64,000 bases of DNA from Psychrobacter sp. P11F6 (GCF_001435295.1 NZ_CM003594.1:2356001-2420000), one strand, 5' to 3'. Positions 32,917 to 43,515 are shown, counted from the first letter of the stretch. The notes: generated from the letters alone by a model not told the origin. Translations and numbers: made by a program.

Positions 32917-33555
32917 ACGTTGATACGTCCTGCGTAAGCTGATTGAAATTATAGGCGGTTGATGACATTGCGCGGCTATTAATAATGCTCGTGATGACTT
33001 CTAACATTAATATAACGTATATGAAACGCGCAATATGCTTGCTAAAAAACGGTTTTTCTTACTGCTATTTTGGTGCTCTACCCTAGCGCTTACCTTTTAC
33101 TTACTCGTATTTTATTTTACGTAAAGGCAGTAAATAAGGTAAAACACATCACTCAATATGTCACAAAGCCGCAAGGAATATTGCCAAATCGTCTGATTAC
33201 AGCAGCTTGCGGCTTAGAGATGTCATAGTAATAATTTTGATTCTAATAACTGCTATTGTAAGAACCTTTGCCAAACTTATTAACCAGAGTGATTAAAATG
33301 TCTGTGTCAAAGGGTAAAAACACGCTACTCACTCAGTGAGTTTCGTACACAGCAGGAGCTATTACGCGCCTATTATATTAAATATAAGCGCATAATGCAT
33401 GATGATATTGCAAGATTTGTAACTGCCAGCAGATGTGTTAGAAAACATCCTGCTGTAACGCCGCATTATACTCTCTTTCCCTGAATTTATTTAACGTTAA
33501 ATATATAATTATGGCGCTTTGTAACCAGCTACCTAATTGAATGACCAATCACATA
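32917..33555. other. Intergenic region upstream of pit
   Basis: About 640 bases without a credible gene. I looked for Pho-box-like CTGTCAT repeats and saw none. It must hold the pit promoter and the end of the upstream transcript. Confidence 0.5.
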
Positions 33556-35211
33556 TCAGCTGCCACACACCGCTGATAGTTGCTTAATTGCATGGTCTAA
33601 AACATCCAAACGTGCTTGACGCTTCTCATTGATCGCGATGACGCACCACGGTGCGTACTCTGTATCGGTACGTGCCAGCATATCCGCCGCAGACTGCACA
33701 TAATCCGACCATTTATCACGGTTGCGCCAATCATCGTCCGTCAGCTTAAACTGCTTGTGCGGTGTCTCCTGACGTGCCTCAAAACGTTTAAGCTGTTCTT
33801 TTTTATCGATAGCCAACCAGTATTTGATAACGATTGTCCCCGCCGCGGCTAAATCCGCCTCAAAGCGATTGATTTCATCGTAAGCACGCTGCCATTCTTC
33901 ATCAGTGGCAAAACCCTCAATGCGCTCAACCAAAACGCGCCCATACCAAGTCCGATCAAAAATGGCAATACGGCTAATACGGTCGGTTTGCTCGTTCGGT
34001 AATTTGGTCCAAAAACGCCATAGATAAGGATGTTGCAGCTCATACAGCATTGGCGCACTGATATTATAAATTTGATACTCGCGTGGGTCGAGCGGTGCAA
34101 CCAATCTTTTGATCGCGCCACCTTTGCCAGCAGCGTCCATTCCTTCAAAGGCAAAAACGATATGACGCCCTTTGCGCGCACGCAGCAACTGGGCAAGGCG
34201 AACTTGTTTTTCTACTAACGCATCACGGTAGTCCGACTTATCAATCTCTGCATCATCGATATCTTTTAAACATTTAGGAATTTTTACAGGTTCAAACTTT
34301 GCTGATTTGAGTGCTTGCTGAACTTGCTTCTTAGCCTTTGACTTATCAGAGGTTTGTACTGTATTTATTTTACTACTCATTAGCGCGGTTTGCATCGCTT
34401 GTAGCACTTCATGGCAAAAATGGTCAGCCGCATCTGACTTGTTATCACCATCAATGATGATCCAATCATCTTGCTGGCGTAGCAGAACGGTAGCCACTTG
34501 ATTAAAGGTTTCGATAACTTTTTTACTATTCCAGTCAATTTGGTATAAAAACTGCGGATCGGCTTCATCGTCATTCAATCGCGCTTGCAACGTTTCGATA
34601 TCGACATGGAACCAGCATTTAAGCAGTCGGGTTTGATTGGCAGCTAGGTCTTGTTCGAACGCTTGTAGCTTAATAAGCTGCTGCTGTAAATATGCTTGCC
34701 ATTGCGCAATCGGTAACGCTTTGTCTTTGGCAGACTTGTCATTGTCTGACGTTGCCATACGCATGACGTTATAAAGCAAGTCCGCATACCAGTTGCCAAA
34801 ATAAACCATCACATCGCCATGACGGGGTAATGCCTTGGTATGTGCCTGCCAAATCGGCTGATACGCTAAGGGACAATCACCAACGGTTGCCTCAACTTTA
34901 AGTAGTCGAGGATCTACCCATTGGCGCAATTGCTTAACAGCAGTGCCCTTGCCTGCCTGCTCCATACCATTGACCAATACTAATAGCCCTGTTGGTTTAT
35001 TGAGGATTGGCGGCGTCTGTTGCCGCGTTGCTCGTAGAGCATATTGGGCCGTGACCAGTGCCAATCTCAGTGCATCTTTGTCCATAGAAAACTGGCTCAG
35101 GGGATTGGGGGTTAGGCGCTCATCGACAATTTGCTCACTAAATTGTGTACTTAGCGCTTGTGGTGCGGTGGATTCAGTCGTCTTATTATTTTTGCTCATA
35201 ACTGTCATCAT
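33556..35211 (-). CDS. pap: Polyphosphate:AMP phosphotransferase (double-domain PPK2)
   Basis: A 551-residue protein with two PPK2 domains in tandem, the architecture of polyphosphate:AMP phosphotransferase (class II PPK2), which makes ADP from AMP and polyphosphate. The N-terminal domain has the Walker A site GMEQAGKG (82-89) and GNWYADLL; the C-terminal domain has GMDAAGKG (357-364), the lid-type segment ISAPMLYELQHPYLWRFW and the Walker B FDRTWYGRVLVERIEGF. The C-terminal domain is the better conserved and presumably the catalytic one. Two starts are possible (35211 or MSKNN at 35199); AGGATG lies upstream of both. The enzyme allows use of polyphosphate as an energy store. Confidence 0.9.
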   Translation of the reverse strand: MMTVMSKNNKTTESTAPQALSTQFSEQIVDERLTPNPLSQFSMDKDALRLALVTAQYALRATRQQTPPILNKPTGLLVLVNGMEQAGKGTAVKQLRQWVDPRLLKVEATVGDCPLAYQPIWQAHTKALPRHGDVMVYFGNWYADLLYNVMRMATSDNDKSAKDKALPIAQWQAYLQQQLIKLQAFEQDLAANQTRLLKCWFHVDIETLQARLNDDEADPQFLYQIDWNSKKVIETFNQVATVLLRQQDDWIIIDGDNKSDAADHFCHEVLQAMQTALMSSKINTVQTSDKSKAKKQVQQALKSAKFEPVKIPKCLKDIDDAEIDKSDYRDALVEKQVRLAQLLRARKGRHIVFAFEGMDAAGKGGAIKRLVAPLDPREYQIYNISAPMLYELQHPYLWRFWTKLPNEQTDRISRIAIFDRTWYGRVLVERIEGFATDEEWQRAYDEINRFEADLAAAGTIVIKYWLAIDKKEQLKRFEARQETPHKQFKLTDDDWRNRDKWSDYVQSAADMLARTDTEYAPWCVIAINEKRQARLDVLDHAIKQLSAVCGS

Positions 35212-35452
35212 CCTATGATTGAAAGCGTATTAGCGTCATCATAGCATTGCAGCAATTCGGTAAATAACGCTGCTATGTAACAGTTTGACATTTGTATTCT
35301 GCTTTATTTTCTTTTAAGGTGAACACAATCTCAGACACATGCTGTAATCACGCTCTATAAATACAAAAACCAAAAATACAAAACACGGTTTATCCTGAGC
35401 TTTTTATTCGCAACCTTTTAATCCTCTTTACTTTTATGCAGGTTTACTGACC

Positions 35453-36163
35453 ATGGCCTCTTTAGCCGACTTACAACAACATTTGAACCGTTTTTGGGCA
35501 CTGCCTTATCATGAAGATTTGGCATTAAACGATAAACTTAGCGAGGTGCAAGCTTGGCAACGAGATCGTATTCAGAACACTCATAAAACCTTATTTGAAC
35601 AACCTCAAAATCAGCTGATGGCAGATTATTTTTTGACACAATTGTATGGCGGCGATGAGTTTAAATTGCTGGCCAGACAGTTAGAACGTATTGTGCCTAA
35701 AGCGCAAAAAGTTGAACGTTTTGCGCCAGCAGCGGCTTTAGAGACTGGCAGCATGGCAATACAAGCAGCTATCTTAGCGATAGAGCTAGATTTACATTTA
35801 GCAGAATGGCTATTGGCCCAAGATTTAGCCGTTAACGAAGACAGCATGCTGAACGCCTATCGTGCGGTCAATGAAGCCGACACCAGACGTATCCAAATTG
35901 GTCACTTAAAAGAGGTGTGCTATCGTACTGATAAATATATAAACTCTTTTATGTTGCAAAAAGCCTTTGCCTTAGCAAAAGGCACCGCCTACCGTTACAA
36001 CTATCAGCCTTTGTATGAATTTATCGATTCAGGCTTTAAAGCGATGAAACCACTAAAAAGTGTCAGCGGCTTTATTGAACCGTTTTGTGAGCGTGAGCTT
36101 GAGATTATTGACCGTGTTCATGAGACGGATAATGGCGGTAAGCCAATGACGTTTGGTGTATGA
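35453..36163 (+). CDS. Conserved hypothetical protein (FFLxxLYG-type)
   Basis: A 236-residue soluble, mostly helical protein without signal peptide. The block DYFLTQLYGGDEFKLLARQ (about residues 57-75) resembles a conserved hypothetical family in gamma-proteobacteria that shows FFLxxLYG and R residues at this place. I know no biochemical function. It precedes the ubiE-ubiJ-ubiB group on the same strand by 81 bases and may be co-transcribed with it. A role in quinone metabolism would be a guess. Confidence 0.7.
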   Translation: MASLADLQQHLNRFWALPYHEDLALNDKLSEVQAWQRDRIQNTHKTLFEQPQNQLMADYFLTQLYGGDEFKLLARQLERIVPKAQKVERFAPAAALETGSMAIQAAILAIELDLHLAEWLLAQDLAVNEDSMLNAYRAVNEADTRRIQIGHLKEVCYRTDKYINSFMLQKAFALAKGTAYRYNYQPLYEFIDSGFKAMKPLKSVSGFIEPFCERELEIIDRVHETDNGGKPMTFGV

Positions 36164-36244
36164 TAGACGCATCATTTGCTTGGTTAGCTGCTATTTTATA
36201 CCTTGCAAACCAATAATCATAAAAGTGAATAACAGGATAATGCT

Positions 36245-37369
36245 ATGACCGATAATACCCATAATAACAATGCGCATCTCGATCAAAAACCTACCATCAA
36301 TGGTCATTTACAAGATAAATTGGTCAGAGATAGCATCACCCACAATCAAAATATCACAGCACAGGTGCAAGCACGTCAAAGCTATGAAACTAATAGCACG
36401 CTTAATACGAGTATTAATGCTGGCGTAGAAAACAGCAAGAAAAATGACTTTACACAAGTCCAAGACCTACCAACGGGAACGCCACAAGGCCAACAAACCA
36501 CTATGCCAAATAACAATACCAGCAGCAACACTGTAGACAATGCATCTGCACAAACACAAACCGCCAAACAAACGCTTTTTAACCAGCGTGATGACATCAA
36601 TAATCCGCATACACCTGATGTTGATGGTAATGAAGAAACGCATTTTGGCTACAAGACCGTCAATAAGGCTGAAAAACAAGCGCGCGTGGCGGACGTATTT
36701 ACCTCAGTCGCCAAAAAATATGACATCATGAACGACTTAATGTCCTTCGGTATTCATCGCTTATGGAAGCGTTATGCGATTAGCTTGTCAGGCGTGCGTG
36801 CGGGTCAACATGTGCTTGATATCGCTGGTGGTACGGGTGATTTAGCCAAAGTATTTAGCCGTGAAGTCGGCAGAAACGGTCATGTGGTGTTATCAGATAT
36901 CAATGCCGCCATGCTCGAAGTCGGTCGTGAACGCTTAATCAATGCTGGCTGCAACAACGTCGATTTTGTACTTGCCAATGCAGAAACACTCGCGCCATTT
37001 GATGACAATAGCTTTGACTTAATCACTATTAGCTTTGGTCTGCGTAATGTCACAGACCAAGACGCAGCGCTCAAATCGATGTACCGTGTGCTGAAGCCAG
37101 GTGGTCGTTTATTAATTTTAGAATTCTCAAAACCTGTATTTGAGCCATTGTCTAAAGCCTATGATTTATACTCATTTACTGCCTTACCTCTTATGGGCAA
37201 GCTGATTGTCAATGATTCTGAGAGTTATCAATACTTGGCCGAATCGATTCGTATGCATCCTGATCAACAGACGCTGAAACAGATGATGCAGCAAGCGGGC
37301 TTTGAAAATTGTGATTATCATAACTTGACGGCTGGTATTGTCGCTGTCCATCGCGGCTTTAAAGCGTAA
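36245..37369 (+). CDS. ubiE: Ubiquinone/menaquinone C-methyltransferase UbiE with long N-terminal extension
   Basis: A 374-residue SAM-dependent methyltransferase for the C-methylation step of ubiquinone synthesis. The catalytic part starts near residue 130 ([33 protein letters not shown]). The SAM-binding motif is [14 protein letters not shown] (about 193-206), later [13 protein letters not shown] and [15 protein letters not shown]. The first 125 residues are an Asn/Gln/Thr-rich, low-complexity extension not found in the usual protein of about 250 residues. AGGATAA stands before the ATG at 36245, and there is no better start near residue 125. It is followed by ubiJ and ubiB in the common order. 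Confidence 0.94.
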   Translation: MTDNTHNNNAHLDQKPTINGHLQDKLVRDSITHNQNITAQVQARQSYETNSTLNTSINAGVENSKKNDFTQVQDLPTGTPQGQQTTMPNNNTSSNTVDNASAQTQTAKQTLFNQRDDINNPHTPDVDGNEETHFGYKTVNKAEKQARVADVFTSVAKKYDIMNDLMSFGIHRLWKRYAISLSGVRAGQHVLDIAGGTGDLAKVFSREVGRNGHVVLSDINAAMLEVGRERLINAGCNNVDFVLANAETLAPFDDNSFDLITISFGLRNVTDQDAALKSMYRVLKPGGRLLILEFSKPVFEPLSKAYDLYSFTALPLMGKLIVNDSESYQYLAESIRMHPDQQTLKQMMQQAGFENCDYHNLTAGIVAVHRGFKA

Positions 37370-37480
37370 GATTAAGTTAAAAACCATCGTAATAGACATG
37401 CCATCACGTAAAGTGGTGGCAACTGACCTTTACAAATGATGCGCTCTTTTAAGGCGCTCAACTGACTATGCGAGAGCCTT

Positions 37481-38185
37481 ATGCTGACTGTTCTACTTTT
37501 GGCGGGTGCCGAAAAGCTGATTAACCTTGCTATTGCTAGTGATGAGATTACCAAATCAGGATTGGCACCGCTTGCTGGCAAAGTGTTGCGACTCAATATG
37601 GCAATGCCTGAGATTCGTTTGGATATTTTATTCACTCATGAGCGTTTACGTTTTGAGCCGGTGACAACCGAGAGTGTGTTTGAGCAAAGTGGCGCGATGA
37701 ACGAGCACCAACAAGCCAGTATGGAGCGCGCACGGATTGGTCATAGTCGTCCAGACTGTACCATTACTGTAGATAACCCAGCGCAACTGCTGAATCTGAT
37801 GCGTGGTGCCGAAGGCAATTTACCTATCGCGGGTGATTATAAGGTGCTCATGCAGCTCAAACAACTGGTCGCAGGTTTCGACCCAGATGTCGCAGGACAG
37901 CTTGAGCCATTTATTGGTAAGCCGATGGCCAGTCAGTTACATCTACTTATATCACAGCTAAAAGGTAGCTGGCGTCATAGTGCCAAACGCGCTTTTGACG
38001 ATGTCAGCGACTGGGCTAATGAGGTGGCAGGTAATAGTGCTCCTGATCCTACCGAGGCAGCAGAAGTAAACGACCTTAAGCAGCAACTGTTAAAGCTGCG
38101 GGCTGATGTCGAACGTGAAGAGGCCAAACTTGCTGCTATCAAAGATGAACAGGCACGTTTTCTCAATAACTCATTTCATCAATAA
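37481..38185 (+). CDS. ubiJ: Ubiquinone biosynthesis accessory factor UbiJ (SCP2-like)
   Basis: A 234-residue protein located between ubiE and ubiB, as is usual for ubiJ. UbiJ has a lipid-binding SCP2 domain and helps organise the aerobic ubiquinone-synthesis complex. The N-terminal part (about 1-140) shows the alternation of an SCP2 fold (LRLNMAMPEIRLDILFTHERL, DCTITVDNPAQLLNLMRG), and the C-terminus (about 195-234) is a predicted coiled coil (LKQQLLKLRADVEREEAKL). Sequence identity to UbiJ is weak by eye, but position and size agree. It lies 111 bases after ubiE. Confidence 0.85.
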   Translation: MLTVLLLAGAEKLINLAIASDEITKSGLAPLAGKVLRLNMAMPEIRLDILFTHERLRFEPVTTESVFEQSGAMNEHQQASMERARIGHSRPDCTITVDNPAQLLNLMRGAEGNLPIAGDYKVLMQLKQLVAGFDPDVAGQLEPFIGKPMASQLHLLISQLKGSWRHSAKRAFDDVSDWANEVAGNSAPDPTEAAEVNDLKQQLLKLRADVEREEAKLAAIKDEQARFLNNSFHQ

Positions 38186-38322
38186 CTGTTATCGTCGATG
38201 ATCGCTAAATTCTATTATCGATAGCGCTTTTTATAGATAAGTGCAATTTATGGACAAGCACAGTTTATAAATAAGTGCAGTGCCCACCCTATTTTCGACT
38301 TTTTTTAGAGTACCCATACCTC

Positions 38323-39984
38323 ATGCTATTATCTCATCGCGCCCGTTTACTTGAGCTTTGGCGTATCGCCGCCACTTATCGCATCGATACTCATCTTTCT
38401 ATCGAAGACGCGCCACAGCTGCAACCTTTGGCGCGTTTGATTCGCCTACATCCAGCGGCGTGGGGTAAAAAACACCAACCCAATGCGATTAAATATGCGC
38501 TTGAAGACATGGGCACGCTGTTTTTAAAGCTTGGCCAACTGCTGTCAACGCGTCGCGATTTAGTGCCGCCTGAGATTATCGAACAATTGGTTCAGCTACA
38601 AGACAAAGTCAAACCTTTCAATTCTGATGTGGCCATTACCCAAATCCAAGACCCTAAACACGGTCTTGGTCAATCGATTGGCACCTTGTTCGCACGCTTT
38701 GATATCAAACCTCTAGCGGCGGCTTCTATTGCCCAAGTACATACTGCTGCGCTGCATGATGGTCGTGAAGTGGTGGTAAAAGTGGTGCGTCCTGATATTC
38801 GTACCACCATCATTGCTGATTTTGAGCTACTACGTGAGCTGTCGAATTGGGCATCAGCGCGTATTGAAGCGGCACGTGCCATTCATATTATAGATATTGT
38901 CGAAGACTATCGCCAAGTGATGTTAAACGAGCTGGATTTGACCTTAGAGGCAGACAATACCACTCAGATGCGCAACAACTTCTTGGGTTCCGCATTGATG
39001 TATGTACCAGAAGTCTATGATTCTGCCAAAAATGTGATGGTCATGGAGCGTATCCAAGGCGTTCCTATCTCGCAAGTTGCAGTGTTTGATCAACTTGGTT
39101 ATGACCGAGCAGCACTAGCAGAAAAAGGCTTAACGATATTTTTTACCCAAGTATTCCGCGATAACTTCTTCCATGCCGATATGCATCCAGGTAATGTGTT
39201 TGTAGAGACGCCGCCGGTTAAAACACTCACTGCCGATATGGCAGCGGTTGACTTAGGGCATGAACCACGCTATATCGGACTTGATTGCGCCATCATGGGT
39301 ACGCTATCAAAAGACGATCAGCTCATTGTGGCACGCATGCTATTGGCGGTGATGAATAACAACTTTACGGCGATGGTTGATATCGTCAGCCGTGCTGGAT
39401 GGATACCGCCTAATACAGATAAGCATGCCCTGATGCGAGATATGAAACGCACGGTTGGTCCAATGCTACAAAAGTCTATCAATGATATCGACTTTGCCGG
39501 TGTCTTAATGCAAATTTTAGATATCGCCCGTCGTCACCATATGAGTATCCCGCCGCAACTCATGCTACTACTAAAAACCTTGGTTCATGTCGAAGGACTT
39601 GGTCGCGACTTGTATCCTGACCTTGATATCTGGTCACTTGCCAAGCCGATCTTAAGCAGTTGGATTAAAGAGCAGCTCGATCCGATGCGTAATTTGCAAC
39701 AGCTGCGTCAGCAGTTACCAGAGATTTTATTATCTACGACTGATATTCCAAAGCTATTGGATCAAGGCTTACAAAGCCTTGCCTCACAAGGATCACGCCA
39801 AGACAGTCAACTGCGAGAAATACAACAAATTCGTGCGGATATGCTTAATGATCGACGCCGAGATTGGCTAGCACTGTCAGGTTTTGCCATTTTCATTGCC
39901 ATTGCAACACAGGTTGTTGGCTGGCTCTCGCCTATCTTTTATATATTGGCTATTTTGGTTGTTGTTTGGCGTATTTTAGCCTAA
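38323..39984 (+). CDS. ubiB: Ubiquinone biosynthesis regulatory kinase-like protein UbiB
   Basis: A 553-residue member of the ADCK/UbiB atypical kinase family that promotes ubiquinone synthesis. Visible family motifs are the KxGQ signature in FLKLGQLLSTRRDLVPP, the Ala-rich loop AAASIAQVHTA replacing the P-loop, VVKVVRP, and the metal-binding HADMHPGNVFVE. Two hydrophobic helices at the C-terminus (about 510-550) anchor it in the inner membrane. The frame extends upstream to a GTG at 38275, but the ATG at 38323 (MLLSHRARLLELWRI) is the normal start. The IS element begins 54 bases after its stop. Confidence 0.94.
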   Translation: MLLSHRARLLELWRIAATYRIDTHLSIEDAPQLQPLARLIRLHPAAWGKKHQPNAIKYALEDMGTLFLKLGQLLSTRRDLVPPEIIEQLVQLQDKVKPFNSDVAITQIQDPKHGLGQSIGTLFARFDIKPLAAASIAQVHTAALHDGREVVVKVVRPDIRTTIIADFELLRELSNWASARIEAARAIHIIDIVEDYRQVMLNELDLTLEADNTTQMRNNFLGSALMYVPEVYDSAKNVMVMERIQGVPISQVAVFDQLGYDRAALAEKGLTIFFTQVFRDNFFHADMHPGNVFVETPPVKTLTADMAAVDLGHEPRYIGLDCAIMGTLSKDDQLIVARMLLAVMNNNFTAMVDIVSRAGWIPPNTDKHALMRDMKRTVGPMLQKSINDIDFAGVLMQILDIARRHHMSIPPQLMLLLKTLVHVEGLGRDLYPDLDIWSLAKPILSSWIKEQLDPMRNLQQLRQQLPEILLSTTDIPKLLDQGLQSLASQGSRQDSQLREIQQIRADMLNDRRRDWLALSGFAIFIAIATQVVGWLSPIFYILAILVVVWRILA

Positions 39985-40037
39985 CACTTTGTTATTTTTA
40001 ATAAAAATAAGTATTGGTTAATAGCCAGTACTATCTA

Positions 40038-40877
40038 GGGCGTGTCCCTAATTCAGTTTGCAATGAATCATAATACAAGCTAGATACAGCATAGACTTAT
40101 AATTACGAGCCAATTTTTCGTATCTAGTCGCAATACTACGGAAGTGCTTTAGCCTTGCAAACGTGTTTTCAACTAAGTGTCGTAGCTTATATAAATAGTG
40201 ATCAAACGCTACATCTGGTTGTTTAGCGTTTTTTCTTTTAGGGATGACAGGGCTTATGTTATCTTGCTTTAGCCTAGTTCTAATGGTTTCAGAATCATAA
40301 GCTTTATCAGCAATAAAGTAGGTCGCATCCGTTAGCATCTCTATAATATCATCTACCGCTTGGCTGTCGTGGACGTCACCCCCAGTGATTCTAAAATCAA
40401 TCGGGTTTCCATGCGAATCGACGGCGAGATGAATCTTGGTAGTGGTTCCACCTCGTGACTTTCCAGTGGCTCGAAGCTCTCCTCGTCTTGCGCCGCTTGA
40501 ATGCTGATGACAGCGGATATAGCTTCCGTCTGCGAATACCCATTCTTCATCAATACTTGCTCGTAGGTCAAAAAAAATTGTTCCCACAACCCCTTTTTTG
40601 ACAACCTATTAAAACGGTTGTAGGCCGTTTTCCATGGACATAGCTCACTCGGTATATCACGCCATGGCGCGCCTGTACGAAGTTTCCACAATATGGCTTC
40701 CATGACTTGTTTGTCGTTTTTCCAAGTATGACAGCCATGAGCCTTCATGGTACTTTGGAGTTGTTCCCATGTATTATCGGTGAGCACTGTTCTTGCCATA
40801 ATTTAGAGAGCCCTGTTTGAAATAGTCTCTTTATTTTAAAGCCTTTATACTTACTTTTACAGATTAGGGACACGCCC
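40038..40877 (-). mobile_element. IS5-family (IS427-type) insertion sequence
   Basis: An 840-base element bounded by inverted repeats: GGGCGTGTCCCTAAT at 40038-40052 and its exact complement at 40863-40877. TA flanks both ends (40036-40037 and 40878-40879), within CTA/TAG, in line with the TA-type target of the IS427 group. It carries one transposase gene in two overlapping frames on the minus strand. It lies between ubiB and the flavoprotein gene without breaking a gene. Short elements with similar ends occur elsewhere in the window. Confidence 0.92.
40048..40799 (-). CDS. IS5-family transposase, produced by -1 frameshift
   Basis: Frame A (40799 to 40353) encodes the N-terminal part: MARTVLTDNTWEQL, then LWKLRTGAPWRDIP and NRFNRLSKKGLWEQFF. 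Frame B (ending 40048) carries the DDE catalytic core: WVFADGSYIRCHQH, AVDDIIE with YFIADKAYDSE, and RHLVENTFARLKHFRSIATRYEK. The frames overlap at eight consecutive T on the minus strand (40577-40570), where a -1 slip joins WEQFF to DLRASIDEEW and gives about 250 residues, the normal length. The DDE residues look intact, so the element may be active. Confidence 0.9.
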
Positions 40878-41011
40878 TAGTATTTATTCAATAAACTCCC
40901 ACTCACTTTCATTGCTTTCTAGCGACATTTAAAGTGAGTGAGAGCTTAGCTTTTACATTGCCTCATTTCTCATTGGCTCGGTAAAAAAGACACCATGTAT
41001 AGGAGTCACCC

Positions 41012-42427
41012 ATGTCTACCGCTAAAATATCAAGTGCTAAAAAAGACCACAGCGAGGCTATTGCTGCCTTACAAACCCGTTTCGGTAAACAACTTACTAC
41101 CAATATAACGGTACGTGAGCAGCATGGGCATACGATGACGTGGCTTGCCAATCAGCCACCCGATGCCGTCTTGACAGTAAAAGATAAGCACGAGGTAGCA
41201 GCTGCGATGGAGATTTGCAATCAGTATCAAATGCCAGTGATTGCATTTGGTATTGGCTCATCTTTAGAAGGTCAATTAAATGCCCCATATGGTGGATTAT
41301 GCATCGATATGCATGCGATGGATGCAATATTGCAGGTACATAATGAAGATCTGACAGTGACCGTACAACCAGGCGTCACACGTGAGCAGCTCAATCACTA
41401 CTTACGTGATACAGGACTATTTTTTCCAATAGATCCGGGTGCCAATGCCAGTATCGGCGGTATGGTCGCCACTCGCGCTTCAGGCACCAATGCGGTACGC
41501 TATGGCACGATGAAAGATGTGGTACTGGCGCTTGAGATAGTCACCGCTAGTGGAGAGATTGTCCGCACTGGTACCCGTGCCAAAAAATCTGCGGCGGGTT
41601 ATGACTTGACAAGATTAATGATCGGCTCAGAAGGGACACTTGGTATTATTACTGAGGTGACGCTTAAACTATTCGGCATCAGCGAGTGTATTGGTAGCGG
41701 TATTTGCCATTTCCCAACGATTGAGGATGCCTGTCAGGCAGTGATGCTGACCATTCAAATGCGCTTGCCGATTGCGCGCATTGAGCTACTTGATGCCATG
41801 CAAATTAAAGCCTGTAATCAATATGCCAATCTTGATCTAGATGAGACGCCTACCCTATTTGTAGAGTTTCACGGCACAGATGCCAGCGTCGCTGAACAAG
41901 CTCAACTGTTTACGGATATTATCGAAGAATTCGGCGGTCGTGACTTTGCTTGGGATACCAATGAAGCCGAGCGCAAACGTCTGTGGCAAGCACGGCATAA
42001 CGCTTATCATGCCAGCTCTGCTCTACGTCCTGAAGCCAGCGCCTTATCGACGGATGCTTGTGTGCCTATTTCACGATTAGCAGAATGCGTCAGTGCAACA
42101 GCAAAAGATATCGAAGCATCGGGTATGATTGGGCCTATCGTCGGTCACGTTGGCGATGGTAATTTTCATGTCTTATTATTGGTCGATACCGAAAATCCTG
42201 AAGAAATCGCTACCGCTGACGGCATTATCAGCCGCTTAGCTACCCGCGCTATTGAGATGGATGGTACTTGTACAGGTGAGCATGGCATCGGGCAAGGCAA
42301 ACAAAAATATATGCAGCAAGAGCACGGTAATGCCTTAGTGCTGATGCAAGCGATTAAATCAGCCCTTGACCCTAAAAACATCTTAAATCCGGGTAAAATA
42401 TGGCCTGAACCTTTACCCGCTGTTTAA
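41012..42427 (+). CDS. FAD-binding D-lactate dehydrogenase/glycolate oxidase GlcD-like protein
   Basis: A 471-residue flavoprotein of the vanillyl-alcohol-oxidase type (FAD-linked oxidase C-terminal family). The FAD-binding PCMH domain (about 50-230) has FGIGSSLEGQ, VQPGVTREQLN, DPGANASIGGMVATRASG, RYGTMKDVV and LIGSEGTLGIITEVTL. The C-terminal domain has PIVGHVGDGNFHVLLL and GEHGIGQGK, the His-containing substrate/metal site. Closest by eye to cytochrome-linked D-lactate dehydrogenase (LDHD type), which oxidises D-lactate to pyruvate. There is no membrane segment. It stands alone, with the IS upstream and a bidirectional terminator shared with ruvB. Confidence 0.88.
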   Translation: MSTAKISSAKKDHSEAIAALQTRFGKQLTTNITVREQHGHTMTWLANQPPDAVLTVKDKHEVAAAMEICNQYQMPVIAFGIGSSLEGQLNAPYGGLCIDMHAMDAILQVHNEDLTVTVQPGVTREQLNHYLRDTGLFFPIDPGANASIGGMVATRASGTNAVRYGTMKDVVLALEIVTASGEIVRTGTRAKKSAAGYDLTRLMIGSEGTLGIITEVTLKLFGISECIGSGICHFPTIEDACQAVMLTIQMRLPIARIELLDAMQIKACNQYANLDLDETPTLFVEFHGTDASVAEQAQLFTDIIEEFGGRDFAWDTNEAERKRLWQARHNAYHASSALRPEASALSTDACVPISRLAECVSATAKDIEASGMIGPIVGHVGDGNFHVLLLVDTENPEEIATADGIISRLATRAIEMDGTCTGEHGIGQGKQKYMQQEHGNALVLMQAIKSALDPKNILNPGKIWPEPLPAV

Positions 42428-42455
42428 CTGTCGAATGGTGCTTATAAGAGATCAA

Positions 42456-42515
42456 AGCCTAAAAAATACGCCTACGTTTAACTAGAGTATTAAACGTAGG
42501 CGCATTTTTTAGGCT
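42456..42515. terminator. Bidirectional terminator between D-lactate dehydrogenase-like gene and ruvB
   Basis: GCCTACGTTTAA and TTAAACGTAGGC pair around a short loop. Outside them AGCCTAAAAAAT pairs with ATTTTTTAGGCT, giving A- and T-runs in both directions. Confidence 0.9.
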
Positions 42516-42519
42516 AATT

Positions 42520-43515
42520 TCATAACATCTGGTCAATCGCCATCTGGGTCAGTACACGTCCACGTGCAGTACGTAATACGTAGCCCTGCTGAATAAGATA
42601 TGGCTCAATTACATCCTCAAGCGTACCGCGATCTTCAGCCATTGCTGCTGCTACCGCTTCAACGCCAGCTGGACCACCATCAAAACGTTCGTGCAATATC
42701 TCAATATAACGTCTGTCCAAATGATCAAGACCACGTCTATCAACTGCCAGCATATCGAGCGCACTGCCCGCAATCGCGCCATTGATGCTACCGTCGCCTC
42801 TCACTTCAGCATAATCACGTACACGGCGTAATAAACGATTGGCAATCCTTGGAGTACCACGCGCGCGACGAGCAATCTCCACCGCGCCATCTTCACTCAT
42901 CGGTACACGCATCAAGCGGGCGGCACGACTCACAATCGTGGTCAGGTCAGCAATATTATAAAATTCGAGCCGCTGCACGATGCCGAAACGATCACGCAGT
43001 GGTGAGGTCAATAATCCTGCTCGCGTGGTTGCCGCAACCAAGGTAAACGGCGGTAAATCCAGCTTGATAGAGCGTGCCGCAGGCCCTTCACCAATCATAA
43101 TATCCAGCTGAAAGTCTTCCATGGCGGGATAAAGTATTTCTTCAATAACGGAACTCAATCGATGAATTTCATCGATAAAGAGCACATCACCCTCTTCTAG
43201 ATTGGTCAACATGGCTGCCAAATCACCGGGGCGTTCAAGCACAGGTCCTGAGGTAGAACGCAAGTTACCACCCATTTCACGAGCAATAATATTGGCAAGC
43301 GTTGTTTTTCCAAGACCAGGCGGACCAAAAATCAAAGTATGATCTAATGCCTCACCTCGACCACGCGCTGCGCCAATAAATACCTCCATCTGCTCACGCA
43401 CCACTGGCTGACCAATATATTCAGCCAGTAATGCCGGTCGAATATTAGAATCAGGCGCATCGCCTGCCCCTTCAAATGGATTAATCAAACGATCTTGCAT
43501 CATAGGTTTTATCAT
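42520..43515 (-). CDS. ruvB: Holliday junction branch migration helicase RuvB
   Basis: A 331-residue AAA+ motor that drives branch migration with RuvA at Holliday junctions. The Walker A motif is [15 protein letters not shown], Walker B is [10 protein letters not shown], sensor 1 is [10 protein letters not shown] with the arginine-finger region [14 protein letters not shown], and the C-terminal winged helix ends with [18 protein letters not shown]. Length is normal. It lies 188 bases downstream of ruvA, with a hairpin terminator in between. ruvC is 17 kb away. Confidence 0.97.
   Translation of the reverse strand: MIKPMMQDRLINPFEGAGDAPDSNIRPALLAEYIGQPVVREQMEVFIGAARGRGEALDHTLIFGPPGLGKTTLANIIAREMGGNLRSTSGPVLERPGDLAAMLTNLEEGDVLFIDEIHRLSSVIEEILYPAMEDFQLDIMIGEGPAARSIKLDLPPFTLVAATTRAGLLTSPLRDRFGIVQRLEFYNIADLTTIVSRAARLMRVPMSEDGAVEIARRARGTPRIANRLLRRVRDYAEVRGDGSINGAIAGSALDMLAVDRRGLDHLDRRYIEILHERFDGGPAGVEAVAAAMAEDRGTLEDVIEPYLIQQGYVLRTARGRVLTQMAIDQML

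Noticed and set aside
32917..33555. Pho box in front of pit
   Set aside because: I searched by eye for CTGTCAT-type direct repeats with 11-base period and found none.
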